A stretch of 64,000 nt of DNA from Streptomyces sp. NBC_00690 (GTDB taxonomy: Bacteria; Actinomycetota; Actinomycetes; Streptomycetales; Streptomycetaceae): positions 558,001 to 622,000 of the forward strand of contig NZ_CP109009.1 in NCBI RefSeq assembly GCF_036226685.1, in the 5' to 3' direction. Under the pieces are notes generated by a model. That model was not told the origin of the DNA. It ran no database searches and saw nothing but the letters and a program-made list of their open reading frames with translations. The position numbers were made by a program, and so were the translations under genes. This document shows positions 7,963 to 16,998 of this stretch, piece by piece (the first letter of the stretch is position 1; each line of letters begins with the position of its first letter).

Positions 7963-8988
7963 ATGCCACGCCGAACAAGCCGACGACACCGGACCCGCAC
8001 GGCAGGGCTGTGGGCCGTACTCATCGCCACGGGCCTGATCTTGAGCGGCTGCGGCTCTGCAACCGGTGAGAACCCGCCCGCAGCGGCCAACACAACGACA
8101 GTAAAGGCCGCGAACGGTCGGATCACCGTGCCCGTGACCGATCAACACATCTGGGCGCTGGATGTGTACACGGCGCTGAACCTCCTGGCTGTCGGCGTCG
8201 TACCCGAACATGCCGCCAGGACCCACCAGGGACAGGAAGCCCGCGAAGGGATAGCTGCTGATGCGGGCGTGAAGATCGTCGAGGCGCACAAGCTGGAACT
8301 GGTCGTCAGCGCCACACCGTCCCTGATCGTCGGCATTGACCACCCCGAACACCGCGCCCTGCTCAAACACCTGAAGGCGATCGCCCCTGTCGTCCTCATC
8401 GAGGACGGGACCGAGATCAAGGAGCAGCTAGCGATGATGGGCACGATGACCAGGCGCACGACCGAGGCCAGGAAGACCGTCAATCGCATCGGTACGGCGA
8501 CCGCAACGCTTGCTGCACGGATCAAAGGTGCCGGCTACTCGGGGCGGACCGTGTCCATCCTCCAGGAGTATCCGACCGTCTTCTACGCCTACGACAACAG
8601 CACTCAATGCGGAGCGCTGCTGACCCGTCTGGGTCTGGACCGTCCCGAGGTGCAGTCCGGCGAGTCCGAGTGGGGGTACACCGAAGTCTCCGAGGAGAAC
8701 CTCGGCGAGCACGGCGCCGACATCGTGATCGCTCTGGTGGACCGCATCTACGCCAAGGGAAAGTCCGTGCTCGACAGCCCCATGCTCGACACCTCCGAAG
8801 CGATCACCGCGGAAGTGGAGTTCTCCGGCTGGTACAACAGCGACATCCTCAGTGCGTGGTGGGTTCTGCACGATGTGGCGGCCATTCTGTTCCATCAGGC
8901 ACAACCCGCCACCCATGCGGACGTACCGGCTCTATGGTCGCGAGCCCTCGGGACCGAAACTCCGGGCGTCCGCAGCCCCTCGGCCTGA
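7963..8988 (+). CDS. Iron-siderophore ABC transporter substrate-binding lipoprotein (FecB-like)
   Basis: A 341-residue lipoprotein. After a basic N-terminus, the hydrophobic segment ends in a lipobox (LSGC) near residue 30. The mature part has the two-lobed Peripla_BP_2/FecB pattern: an N-lobe segment DVYTALNLLAVGVVPEHA, a middle DGTEIKEQLAMMGTMTRR helix region and the C-lobe GADIVIALVD. AAAGGAGA lies seven bases before the ATG. It is 272 bases downstream of the second ABC subunit on the same strand, probably in the same operon. Its presence is the main evidence that the exporter-fold pair imports. It would capture ferric siderophore on the outer face of the membrane. Confidence 0.85.
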   Translation: MPRRTSRRHRTRTAGLWAVLIATGLILSGCGSATGENPPAAANTTTVKAANGRITVPVTDQHIWALDVYTALNLLAVGVVPEHAARTHQGQEAREGIAADAGVKIVEAHKLELVVSATPSLIVGIDHPEHRALLKHLKAIAPVVLIEDGTEIKEQLAMMGTMTRRTTEARKTVNRIGTATATLAARIKGAGYSGRTVSILQEYPTVFYAYDNSTQCGALLTRLGLDRPEVQSGESEWGYTEVSEENLGEHGADIVIALVDRIYAKGKSVLDSPMLDTSEAITAEVEFSGWYNSDILSAWWVLHDVAAILFHQAQPATHADVPALWSRALGTETPGVRSPSA

Positions 8989-9154
8989 GCACGGCTGCAC
9001 CACACCGACCTGTTGGACGCAGCCCGGCGAACCGGACGCATTGGTCCATCGTGGTCGTGATCGTGGTGACGGTCGTGGCGACAGCGGGGGACTTCGCACC
9101 GAAAGATGCCGCGAGAGTTCCCCACTACTGTCCAAGTCGGGGCGTTGTCGCTGG

Positions 9155-9412
9155 TCAGACTCGCCTGCGCGCCCTGCTGCGGATGCTCAGAATACGCATC
9201 CACCATGCCATCCCGAGGAGTGTGACTCCGACTGCGCAGTAGTTCCAAGCGTTCTCCCAGCCTCTGGCGACGCCCAGCAGGTTCAGAGCGACCCAGAGTA
9301 CGAGCACGACACACAGGGCGGTCCATGCTATGTCCGCCCAACGCTCGCGCAGTTGGGAGAGCTGGACCGTACCTCGCCGCATCTCCCCCATCGGTTCGCC
9401 CTCGTCACTCAT
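9155..9412 (-). CDS. Small two-helix membrane protein
   Basis: An 85-residue protein with two predicted membrane helices, about residues 28-48 (IAWTALCVVLVLWVALNLLG) and 55-72 (AWNYCAVGVTLLGMAWWM). A charged N-terminus and an arginine-rich C-terminus flank them, suggesting both ends face the cytoplasm. GGGAGA sits about seven bases before the ATG and the third codon positions are GC-rich, so I take it as real. No family recognised. It converges with the siderophore-binding lipoprotein gene, about 165 bases away. Confidence 0.6.
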   Translation of the reverse strand: MSDEGEPMGEMRRGTVQLSQLRERWADIAWTALCVVLVLWVALNLLGVARGWENAWNYCAVGVTLLGMAWWMRILSIRSRARRRV

Positions 9413-10126
9413 GTCTGCTCTCCCATCGTTGATCGATCCTGACTCCGAGAGGTGATAGCCGTATCAGGGCTTTCGCCGGGATACCCGTGGTGTGACCGGT
9501 CCTGACATCAGAAGCGGCTCAGTCGTCACCGTGACGAGGCCCCTTTCAGCACCCGTGCACCCGGGCAGTGCGACCACACTGCCGTGGGCCTCGGCGAGCT
9601 AGGAGCGGTTGTGTACGTGTTATTCATGGAGTTGCGGGTTCCCCCGGGCTCACGATTGATTCCCGGTACAGACCTCGTGTGCTGGTGGCGGACTGGCCCG
9701 GGCCAGTGGGGCATGACTCACCGACCAGCCGTCCGGCCGCATCGGCCCCGGACGATACCCGCACCCGACGTTGGCATTCGTCAGCCCGAGTGCGGCGAAT
9801 GGAGTCCGCCGCGCGGAGGGGACGCCCCGATTTCAGGCCATGCTCATTACGTGTCGTCCCGAGGTGGGACGGCTGGACGAGGTCCGAAGGATCTTCGCAT
9901 TCGGGTTGGATCTCCCATGAAATCTTCGCTCCCGCGATCTACGGAGCGTGGGCACGGGGTGGCACGGACATCAGCAACATCCGTATGACCTGCGAAGACG
10001 TGTCCATATGACAGCCAACCAAAATCGCTCTGCTTCTAAGAATGATCACTTCCGTGTAGGCATGGTCGAGGCGGCCCCAAACGACCTGGGGGCCGCCTCA
10101 ATCGTGCTATTGGGGGTTCGTTCACC
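9413..10126. other. Long intergenic region before melC1
   Basis: I see no convincing gene here; the open frames lack ribosome binding sites and recognisable motifs. A perfect 16-bp palindrome lies at 9692-9707 and a strong hairpin at 10068-10099 in the melC leader. The melC promoter must be in its right-hand part, which is relatively AT-rich around 10015-10060. Confidence 0.5.
10068..10099 (+). promoter_or_regulatory. Leader hairpin in front of melC1
   Basis: GAGGCGGCCCC pairs perfectly with GGGGCCGCCTC: an 11-bp stem and a 10-base loop, ending 27 bases before the melC1 start. If TAGGCAT at about 10057 is the -10 element, the hairpin would be at the very 5' end of the messenger and could protect it from decay; otherwise it is an attenuator or the terminator of an unseen transcript. 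Confidence 0.45.
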
Positions 10127-10537
10127 ATGTCCAGACTCACTCGCCGTCAGGCCCTCGGGGCCGTCACCAGCGCTGCCGCGGGCGTTGCCCTGATCGGCGT
10201 GGCGACCGCTTCGGCGAACACCGCACCGGCAAAGGGCAAGGCCGCCCCACCCGCTGCCGGCGCGGGGCCCGCGCCCTTCGACGAGGTCTTTCGAGGCCGC
10301 CGCATCCAGGGCCTGCCCACTGAGACCGATGCCCATGCCCACGCCCACGCCGGGCACAGCGCCGGCTACCGCGTTCTGATCGACGGCCGCGAACTCCATG
10401 TGATGCAGCACGGAAAGAGCGGCTGGAGCAGCCCGATCAACCACTACGAGAGGTTCTCCTCCCCGCGCGAGGCCGCTCGCACCGCGGTCACCGCACTCAA
10501 GGGTGCGGCCGTCGTCCCCTTCGACCCCACCGTCTGA
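10127..10537 (+). CDS. melC1: Tyrosinase copper chaperone MelC1
   Basis: A 136-residue trans-activator of tyrosinase. The N-terminus (SRLTRRQALGAVTSAAAG) is a twin-arginine signal, and MelC1 is known to carry the folded tyrosinase, which lacks its own signal, through the Tat pathway. The mature part has a histidine cluster (DAHAHAHAGH, about residues 68-77) that fits its role in delivering copper to apo-tyrosinase. The second half (YRVLIDGRELHVMQHGKSGWSSPINHYERF) is the conserved binding region. melC2 starts 16 bases after the stop, the classic melC operon order. Confidence 0.95.
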   Translation: MSRLTRRQALGAVTSAAAGVALIGVATASANTAPAKGKAAPPAAGAGPAPFDEVFRGRRIQGLPTETDAHAHAHAGHSAGYRVLIDGRELHVMQHGKSGWSSPINHYERFSSPREAARTAVTALKGAAVVPFDPTV

Positions 10538-10553
10538 GCCGGAGAGCGCTGCC

Positions 10554-11378
10554 ATGACCGTACGCAAGAACCAGGCGAACCTCACGACCGCCGAGAAGAA
10601 GGCATTTGTCGACGCCGTACTGGAGGTCAAGCGCCTCGGTGTGTACGACGAGTTCGTCGCCGCCCACCGTCTCCGGTTCGCATTGGATATGAACACCGGT
10701 ATCTACGTGGGCCACTTCGGCCCCTCGTTCTTTCCCTGGCACCGGAAGTTCCTCATCGACTTCGAGTCGGAACTCCAGAAGGTCGACGCATCGGTGTCGA
10801 TCCCCTACTGGGACTGGACCGCCGACAACACGGTCGGCTCCTCGCTCTGGGCACCGAACTTCCTCGGCGGTACCGGACGCGCCCTGGACGACCAGGTGAT
10901 GGACGGCCCCTTCGCGTACTCCGCCGGCAAGTGGCCCATCACCATCCAGGTCGACACCCGCCCCTTCCTCGCCCGCAATCTCGCCTACCGGGTCCCCACC
11001 CTCCCGACCCGGGCCGAGGTCGACGCCGCACTTGCCATGCCCACCTATGACTCAGCGCCCTTCCGTGACGGCTCGGCGGGCTTCCGCTCCACGCTCGAAG
11101 GCTCGGCGGGCTATATGAGCATGCACAACCGAGTGCACACCTGGGTCTGGGGCCAAATGGAGTCGAGCGTCTCCCCGAACGACCCGGTGTTCTGGCTGCA
11201 CCACTCGTTCGTCGACAAGCTCTGGGCCGAATGGCAGGCGCTGCACCCGAGCAGTGCCCACTACCTCCCGGCCGGAGGCACGCCCGATGTGATCGATCTG
11301 AACGAGACCATGCCGCCCTGGGCCAACACGACCCCGCAGAGCATGCTGGACCACACCCCGTTCTACACCTACGTCTGA
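10554..11378 (+). CDS. melC2: Tyrosinase MelC2
   Basis: A 274-residue binuclear copper monooxygenase that hydroxylates tyrosine and oxidises the diphenol to dopaquinone, giving extracellular melanin. Copper ligands can be seen. For CuA these are His in HRLRFA, GHFGPSFFPWHRKF; for CuB they are MSMHNRVHTW and FWLHHSFVDKLW. The length matches the secreted Streptomyces enzymes. There is no signal peptide, as expected for a protein exported in complex with MelC1. The start follows CCGGAGAG. A very strong hairpin about 80 bases past the stop ends the operon. Confidence 0.95.
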   Translation: MTVRKNQANLTTAEKKAFVDAVLEVKRLGVYDEFVAAHRLRFALDMNTGIYVGHFGPSFFPWHRKFLIDFESELQKVDASVSIPYWDWTADNTVGSSLWAPNFLGGTGRALDDQVMDGPFAYSAGKWPITIQVDTRPFLARNLAYRVPTLPTRAEVDAALAMPTYDSAPFRDGSAGFRSTLEGSAGYMSMHNRVHTWVWGQMESSVSPNDPVFWLHHSFVDKLWAEWQALHPSSAHYLPAGGTPDVIDLNETMPPWANTTPQSMLDHTPFYTYV

Positions 11379-11460
11379 GGTGTGGTCCCCGGGCCGCCGC
11401 TACGTTCGCGATGGGTGGGCAGGAATAGCCCCTTCAGACGATTCGGTGTGACCCGTTAGT

Positions 11461-11498
11461 GCCGGCCGGCGGTGGGCTGAAGCCCACCGCCGGCCGGC
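11461..11498. terminator. Long perfect hairpin after melC2
   Basis: The 18-base arms from GCCGGCCGGC to GTGGGCT pair perfectly around a 2-4 base loop. It lies between the convergent melC2 and DUF6479 genes and can stop transcription from both sides. Confidence 0.8.
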
Positions 11499-11627
11499 TG
11501 GATCGGCGTCGGGGATGGCTCTGCCGGCCTTGGCCCCGGTGTGCAGGTGGCCGAGGCGCAGGGGGGTGAGGCGTTCACCAGGAAGGCACCCGCAGGGATG
11601 CCGGGCGGACAACCCGAAATCGCTCGG

Positions 11628-11981
11628 TCAAGCACCCGGCCGCGTCCCCGGGCCCTCCGGAGGCTCGTTTTCGTCCCGCTGTCGGCTCTGATGTGCGGAG
11701 CCACCCATCTCATGAGGGGAGAGCCTCTCTCCTTCTGCCCCAAAGTCATCGTGCGCCCGGGGCGTCCCCTGGGCGGAGGCATTCCGTGGGCCTCGCGAGG
11801 GCTGCTCGTCCGGGCGCGGGGGGCGGCGCCGACCGTGCCTGCCCCGCCAGAACACCATTCCGATCAGAAGTCCGACGACCGCAACCCCGATCAGGAACGG
11901 ACCGAGCCAGGCGACACCCTGCGTGTCCGCGGCGAGGCCCGTCCCGATGGTCGAGGCACCATCAATTGCTGTCAGAGGCAT
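11628..11981 (-). CDS. DUF6479 family membrane protein
   Basis: A 117-residue protein starting at the ATG preceded by GGGAGTG. After about 20 residues comes one membrane helix (WLGPFLIGVAVVGLLIGMVF), then a long hydrophilic tail rich in Arg, Pro, Gly and Glu starting RGRHGRRRPPRPDEQPSRGP. This layout, a single helix followed by an RRRxxPRPxEQP tail, is that of the Streptomyces DUF6479 family. The function is unknown. It converges with melC2 and diverges from the YbdK-like gene. Relatives tend to lie near stress genes, as here (family-context knowledge, not checked). Confidence 0.65.
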   Translation of the reverse strand: MPLTAIDGASTIGTGLAADTQGVAWLGPFLIGVAVVGLLIGMVFWRGRHGRRRPPRPDEQPSRGPRNASAQGTPRAHDDFGAEGERLSPHEMGGSAHQSRQRDENEPPEGPGTRPGA

Positions 11982-12315
11982 GATCACTCCCAAGTGCCGA
12001 CTCATCAGCGCTGCTGAGCAGCCGACCATCGATACGGTCGAACCGCGACCCGGATGGGCTGCCCACGGGCCGCACCACCACGGTCTCTGACAACTGCGGC
12101 TGCCCGCCACCGCAGCGCCCACACCTGCGCGATTGAGCAGATTCACCCGGGGTGGGCCCCCGGCGGCAGCCGTCCGTGGGGCCCTGACCACCCTCTCGCC
12201 CCGCCCGCTGCGTGAAGACCCTCGGAGGGGGCATCCGGGATGCGTCCGGACGACAAGGGCTCATGCCCCGTCCGATGTCAGTTTCGGTACGAATGGCTGG
12301 GGCGGGAAGGCAGTG
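11982..12315. other. Divergent promoter region, DUF6479/YbdK
   Basis: No gene seen. The 334 bases separate two divergent starts and must hold both promoters; I could not place either with confidence. Confidence 0.5.
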
Positions 12316-13413
12316 ATGGTGCGGAGTGTGGGTGTCGAGGAGGAACTCCTCCTGGTGGACACGTCCAGCGGGGAGCCACGTGCATTGGCCACCGCCGTGC
12401 TGGCGGCTGCGTCACGCGAAGCGGACGGGGCCGAGGAAGAGGTCTTCGAGGCTGAGCTGCACCGGCAGCAGTTGGAGTTCGCCACCCGCCCGCAGACCGA
12501 TATGGGCGAGCTGGCGCGGGAGATCGACCACTGCCGGGCCGAGGCAGCTCGCCATGCAGAGGGTCTCGGAGCCGCGGTTGCCGCGCTGGGAACATCACCA
12601 CTGCCGGTCAGCCCCTCTTTGGGCTTCGGCGAACGGCACCGGTGGTTGGAGGAGCACTTCGGGTTGACCACGCAGGAGCAGCTCACCTGCGGCTGCCATG
12701 TGCATGTGTCGGTCGAGTCCGACGAGGAGGGCATCGGGGTCCTCGACCGAATCCGGCCCTGGTTGTCCGTACTGCTCGCGATCAGCGCGAACTCCCCGTT
12801 CTGGCAGGGCAAGGACAGCGGGTACAGCAGCTACCGGAGCCGGGTCTGGGGACGCTGGCCATCGGCGGGGCCGGCCGACCTCTTCGAATCCGCCGACCGG
12901 TACCACTCCCAGGTACGCGACATGATCGCCACGGGGACACTTCGTGACGAGGGGATGGTCTACTTCGACGCGCGCCTCTCCGCCTCGTACCCCACGGTCG
13001 AACTCCGGATCGCCGATGTCTGCCTCGATGCCTCCACCACCGTGCTCGTGGCAACCCTGGCCCGCGCCCTGGTAGAAACAGCCGCGCGCCAGTGGAGAGC
13101 GGGCGAGCCTCCCCTTCGGCACCGGGTGGAGCTACTGCGGCTGGCCGCCTGGCGCGCCGCCCGCTCCGGTCTGGAGGACCAGCTGCTCCATCCCCTGACC
13201 ATGCGCCCGGCCCCGGCCACCACAGCGGTGCACGCCTTGTTCGACCACGTCCGCGAAGCGCTGGAGGACAGCCACGACATCCTGCCGGCGCAGGAAGGAC
13301 TGGCCACGCTGCTGCGGACCGGCAGCGGCGCCCGGGCACAACGCGACTTGCTCGCCCGTACCGGCAGCCTGCAGGGCATGGTCACAGCCTGTGCCCGCAG
13401 GACCTCCCGATAG
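12316..13413 (+). CDS. Carboxylate-amine ligase, YbdK/GCS2-like
   Basis: A 365-residue ATP-grasp-like ligase of the YbdK branch of glutamate-cysteine ligases. It begins VRSVGVEEELLLVD, the conserved GVEEE motif, and carries CGCHVHVSVES and the late LRIADVCLDA region that line the active site. The length is normal (about 370). Members have weak glutamate-cysteine ligase activity in vitro; the true substrate is unsettled, and actinomycetes make mycothiol rather than glutathione. GGAAGG precedes the start; a GTG three bases earlier is an equal choice. It opens a run of stress-type genes on this strand. Confidence 0.85.
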   Translation: MVRSVGVEEELLLVDTSSGEPRALATAVLAAASREADGAEEEVFEAELHRQQLEFATRPQTDMGELAREIDHCRAEAARHAEGLGAAVAALGTSPLPVSPSLGFGERHRWLEEHFGLTTQEQLTCGCHVHVSVESDEEGIGVLDRIRPWLSVLLAISANSPFWQGKDSGYSSYRSRVWGRWPSAGPADLFESADRYHSQVRDMIATGTLRDEGMVYFDARLSASYPTVELRIADVCLDASTTVLVATLARALVETAARQWRAGEPPLRHRVELLRLAAWRAARSGLEDQLLHPLTMRPAPATTAVHALFDHVREALEDSHDILPAQEGLATLLRTGSGARAQRDLLARTGSLQGMVTACARRTSR

Positions 13414-13592
13414 GCCAGGACTCCGGATGGACCAGGACCTCCCGATGGACAAGGCGATATCTCTCGCTCCCTTCGGGGAACCTGCTCATGGTGACCGGTG
13501 CCTGGGCGGACCCCGCTGGTGCCCCGGACCGTACTCACATCCAGCGGACAGCAGCGTCGGCGATGTGGCCGCAGACGGAAGGAAGACACCTC

Positions 13593-14480
13593 ATGCCCGA
13601 GAACACAACGCCCGTCAATCCGGTGGACAAGCACCCGCGGCCCGAGTTCGCGCAGCAGGAGCAGTCACATCCGGGGTGGACGGGGCCGATGGACCCGCCG
13701 CCGGACCACGGCGAGGACACCTATCGGGGCTCTGGCGTGCTGAAGGGCCGCAAGGCGCTGATCACCGGAGGTGACTCCGGTATCGGCCGCGCGGTCGCCC
13801 TCGCCTACGCACGCGAAGGCGCCGACGTCCTCTTCACCTATCTGGCGGAGGAGGCCGACGAAGCACGCGAGACCGAACGCCTCGTCCAGGACGCCGGGCA
13901 GACCGCGGTCTCGGTCGAATGCGATATCCGGTACGAAGAGCAATGCCAGAACCTCATCGGAGGGGCCGTCTCGGAGTTCGGCCGGATCGACATCCTCGTC
14001 AACAACGCCGCCTACCAGATGTCCCAACCCGACGGCATCGCCCACATCACCACCGAACAGTTCGACCGGGTCGTGCGCACCAACCTGTACGGCATGTTCT
14101 GGCTCTCCAAACTGGCAATCCCCCACATGCCGGCAGGCGGCAGCATCATCAACACCACCTCCGTACAGGGCTACAAACCCAGCCCCCACCTGCTGGACTA
14201 CGCCATGACCAAGGGAGCCATCACCACTTTCACCCAGGGCCTGGCGCAGATGCTCGCCAAGGACGGCATCCGCGTCAACGCCGTCGCCCCCGGCCCGGTC
14301 TGGACACCCCTCATCCCCGCCACCATGCCCGACACCACCGAATTCGGAAAACAGTCCCCCCTCGGCCGCCCGGCACAACCAGCCGAGATGGCACCGGCCT
14401 ACGTCTTCCTCGCCTCCCCACAAGCCAGCTACATCACCGGCGAGATCGTCAACGCCACCGGCGGCACCCCACTCCCCTAA
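13593..14480 (+). CDS. SDR family oxidoreductase, stress type
   Basis: A 295-residue short-chain dehydrogenase of the YghA/general-stress type, with a hydrophilic Pro-rich N-terminal extension of about 45 residues ahead of the Rossmann fold. The cofactor motif is TGGDSGIG, followed by NNAA. The catalytic residues are Ser in NTTSVQG and Tyr/Lys in YAMTK. The C-terminal SYITGEIVNATGG is typical. GGAAGGAAG lies before the ATG. About 180 bases separate it from the ligase gene. Cofactor and substrate are not determined; related proteins are induced by osmotic or ethanol stress in other bacteria. Confidence 0.9.
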   Translation: MPENTTPVNPVDKHPRPEFAQQEQSHPGWTGPMDPPPDHGEDTYRGSGVLKGRKALITGGDSGIGRAVALAYAREGADVLFTYLAEEADEARETERLVQDAGQTAVSVECDIRYEEQCQNLIGGAVSEFGRIDILVNNAAYQMSQPDGIAHITTEQFDRVVRTNLYGMFWLSKLAIPHMPAGGSIINTTSVQGYKPSPHLLDYAMTKGAITTFTQGLAQMLAKDGIRVNAVAPGPVWTPLIPATMPDTTEFGKQSPLGRPAQPAEMAPAYVFLASPQASYITGEIVNATGGTPLP

Positions 14481-14657
14481 CCGACCTGCCCCTACCGATG
14501 TCGACAGCCGTACGCACCGCGAACTCCTCGACGGCTGACAACCCGCGAGGTGTCCGTCCGGCGCACTTCGGGACGGGAGGCCGACGGGGGTGGTCCGCTC
14601 TAGGCTGGGCAGACGCCGGGGTGCACGATGTGTTCCGCCGAGTTGCTGGAGAGTCTT

Positions 14658-15113
14658 ATGACAGTACGACACCGGCTGATCCGTAGGCCGCCTGCGGCGG
14701 TGTGGGCAGTGCTCGCCAACGGTTCCCGTTACGGCGAGTGGGTGGTCGGTCCGGACTCCTCGCGTCCGGCAGAAGGAGACTGGCCACAGATCGGTGCCAG
14801 CCTTGAGTACACCGTCCGACTCGGGCCCTGGGCCGGGAGCGGAAGGACGGTCGTCCGGGACATGAACCCACCGCACCGGATCGAACTGGAGGCCGAAAGC
14901 GGGCGGCTCGGCACCGCGCGCATCTCCATCGAGGTGCGTCCATGGGGCGAGAACTCCCTGGTCATCGTGGACGAGCATCCGTTGCGTGGGCTGGGTGGTC
15001 AGCTCCACAATCCGGCCTTCGACTTCCTGCTCCAGTTGCGCAATCGAAGGATGCTCAGCCGCCTCGCCGACGTCGTCGAGCAGACCTCCCGTCCTCCGGC
15101 CGAGCACCGCTGA
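14658..15113 (+). CDS. SRPBCC family protein
   Basis: A 151-residue START/Bet v 1-like lipid or hydrophobic-ligand binding protein. It starts TVRHRLIRRPPAAVWAVLANGSRYGEWVVG, the usual opening strand and helix of this superfamily, and ends with the long C-terminal helix (RNRRMLSRLADVVEQT). GGAGAG stands five bases before the ATG; a TAGGCT at 14601-14606 could be its -10 element. The CrtI-like oxidoreductase starts 49 bases downstream, so the pair is probably one operon in which this protein may present a hydrophobic substrate. Confidence 0.8.
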   Translation: MTVRHRLIRRPPAAVWAVLANGSRYGEWVVGPDSSRPAEGDWPQIGASLEYTVRLGPWAGSGRTVVRDMNPPHRIELEAESGRLGTARISIEVRPWGENSLVIVDEHPLRGLGGQLHNPAFDFLLQLRNRRMLSRLADVVEQTSRPPAEHR

Positions 15114-15162
15114 CCGGTCGGACCCACGGCGAGCAGGGACGCACGAAGGAGAGGAGACGACG

Positions 15163-16812
15163 ATGCCGGATGCGGTGGTGATCGGTGCGGGGCCCAACGG
15201 GCTCGTCGCTGCCAACCTGTTGGCGGACGCCGGATGGAGTGTGGAAGTTCTGGAAGCGCAGCCGGAGCCCGGCGGGGCGGTGCGCAGCGACAGGGGCGTC
15301 CACCCGGACTTCGTGAGCGATGTGTTCAGTGCGTTCTATCCCCTGGCTGCCGCCTCGCCCGTCCTCGCGGGGCTAAATCTCCACACCTACGGCCTGCGGT
15401 GGGCCCATGCTCCCCGGGTGCTGGCCCACCCTCTGGCCGACGGCCGTTGTGCGGTCCTGGAACGTAAAACCGGCGACACGGCAGCGGGCCTGGACTCATT
15501 CGCCAACGGCGACGGTGCCGCCTGGCAGGAGCTGTGCGCGGTCTGGCGACGAATCGGACCCGACATCCTCGGCTCCCTATTCACTCCCTTCCCTCCGTTG
15601 CGCCCCGCTGTCCGTCTGGCCGCCCGGCTGCGTGGAGCCGGCGGACTTCGTCTCGCCCGCACCATGCTGCTGCCGGTACGCCGGTTGGGAGAGGAGGAGT
15701 TCAACGGTGAGGCGGGCCGACTGCTCCTCGCGGGCAACGCCCTCCATGCCGATCTCGCCCCTGAGGCGGCGGGCAGCGGTGGCTTCGGCTGGCTGATGTC
15801 CATGCTCGGCCAGACCTACGGCTTCCCCGTGCCCGTCGGCGGCGCCGGGGCCCTGACCGCGGCCCTGGTACGACGCCTGGAGGACCGTGGCGGCGCAGTG
15901 CGCTGCTCGGAACGGGTGGTCGAGATCGTGGTGCACGACGGCCGTGCCCGGGCGGTACGCACCGCGGGCGGGGAAACGGTACCCGCTGGCAGGGCAGTGC
16001 TCGCGGACGTGTCCGTACCGGCGCTCTATGGCGATCTGGTCGCCGAACACCACCTGCCGAGCCAACTCCTGGCGGATCTCCATCGGTTCCAATGGGACTT
16101 CGCCACCTTCAAGGTCGACTGGGCGTTGAACGGTCCCGTTCCGTGGACCGCCGAAGCAGCCCGGACGGCTGGCACCGTACACATCGCCGACGGCATGGAC
16201 GACCTGACGCGCTTCGCGGCGCAACTCGCGATGGGACAGATCCCCGATCGCCCGTTCGCCCTGCTGGGCCAGATGACCACGGCCGACCCGACTCGTTCCC
16301 CCGCTGGTACGGAGTCCGCCTGGGCCTACACCCACGTCCCGCACCGCACCAAGGGCGATGCCGGGAACAGGAATCTCACCGGAGTGTGGAAGGAGGACGA
16401 GCAGGAGATCATGGCGGATCGGATCGAAGCACAGATCGAGCGGTACGCACCGGGCTTCAGGTCGCACATCGCCGCCCGTCGAATCCTCGCGCCACCCACC
16501 CTGGAATCGATGAACGCCAACCTGCACAACGGCGCGATCAACGGCGGCACCACAGCGCTCCACCAGCAGCTTCTCTTCCGCCCAGTCCCCGGCACGGGTC
16601 GACCCGAAACCCCCATCAGGGGCCTCTACCTCGCTTCCGCCGGCGCCCACCCGGGCGGCGGTGTCCACGGCGCACCCGGAGCCAACGCCGCCCGCGCGGC
16701 GCTCCGCAAACGGGCTCCCGGCGGTGTCCTCACCCGTACCCAGCGCGTACTCGCCCGCCGAGACCGCGGTGGCGACCCCGGTCAGGAGCCGAGCTCCCAG
16801 GCCGGCCCGTAA
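15163..16812 (+). CDS. FAD-dependent oxidoreductase, phytoene-dehydrogenase-like
   Basis: A 549-residue flavoprotein of the CrtI-like family. The N-terminal FAD site is VIGAGPNGLVAANLLADAGW followed by the Glu-containing VEVLEAQPEPGG. The C-terminal block GLYLASAGAHPGGGVHGAPG is the second FAD contact typical of phytoene desaturases and all-trans-retinol saturase relatives. GAAGGAGAGGAG precedes the ATG. No carotenoid synthase genes lie nearby, so a carotenoid role is not supported; it may act on another lipid with the SRPBCC partner 49 bases upstream. The last 25 residues are low-complexity. Confidence 0.85.
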   Translation: MPDAVVIGAGPNGLVAANLLADAGWSVEVLEAQPEPGGAVRSDRGVHPDFVSDVFSAFYPLAAASPVLAGLNLHTYGLRWAHAPRVLAHPLADGRCAVLERKTGDTAAGLDSFANGDGAAWQELCAVWRRIGPDILGSLFTPFPPLRPAVRLAARLRGAGGLRLARTMLLPVRRLGEEEFNGEAGRLLLAGNALHADLAPEAAGSGGFGWLMSMLGQTYGFPVPVGGAGALTAALVRRLEDRGGAVRCSERVVEIVVHDGRARAVRTAGGETVPAGRAVLADVSVPALYGDLVAEHHLPSQLLADLHRFQWDFATFKVDWALNGPVPWTAEAARTAGTVHIADGMDDLTRFAAQLAMGQIPDRPFALLGQMTTADPTRSPAGTESAWAYTHVPHRTKGDAGNRNLTGVWKEDEQEIMADRIEAQIERYAPGFRSHIAARRILAPPTLESMNANLHNGAINGGTTALHQQLLFRPVPGTGRPETPIRGLYLASAGAHPGGGVHGAPGANAARAALRKRAPGGVLTRTQRVLARRDRGGDPGQEPSSQAGP

Positions 16813-16998
16813 CCGATGGTGGCACTCAGCGTGTCATGCAGTACCGGTAACTCCTCCGGTGCCGTAGGACGTGAGATCGTCCACCGCGGTGTCGGCCCCG
16901 ACGACATCGCGACTCTTTTGGCCCACCGTATCGGCCCGTTTGCAGCATTTCCGCGAGCGCGACCGTTCGTTGTGTTCCGTGCGGGGTAGGGGATCGTT

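Noticed and set aside
9692..9707. Perfect 16-bp palindrome ACTGGCCCGGGCCAGT
   Set aside because: One or two such palindromes are expected by chance in 64 kb of GC-rich DNA, and it is over 400 bases from the nearest start; kept only as a note.
16965..16988. SigB-like promoter GTTCG-N15-GGGTA before the DUF6480 gene
   Set aside because: The -10 would overlap the ribosome binding site and leave almost no leader before GTG 16999; spacing to the gene is not credible without data.
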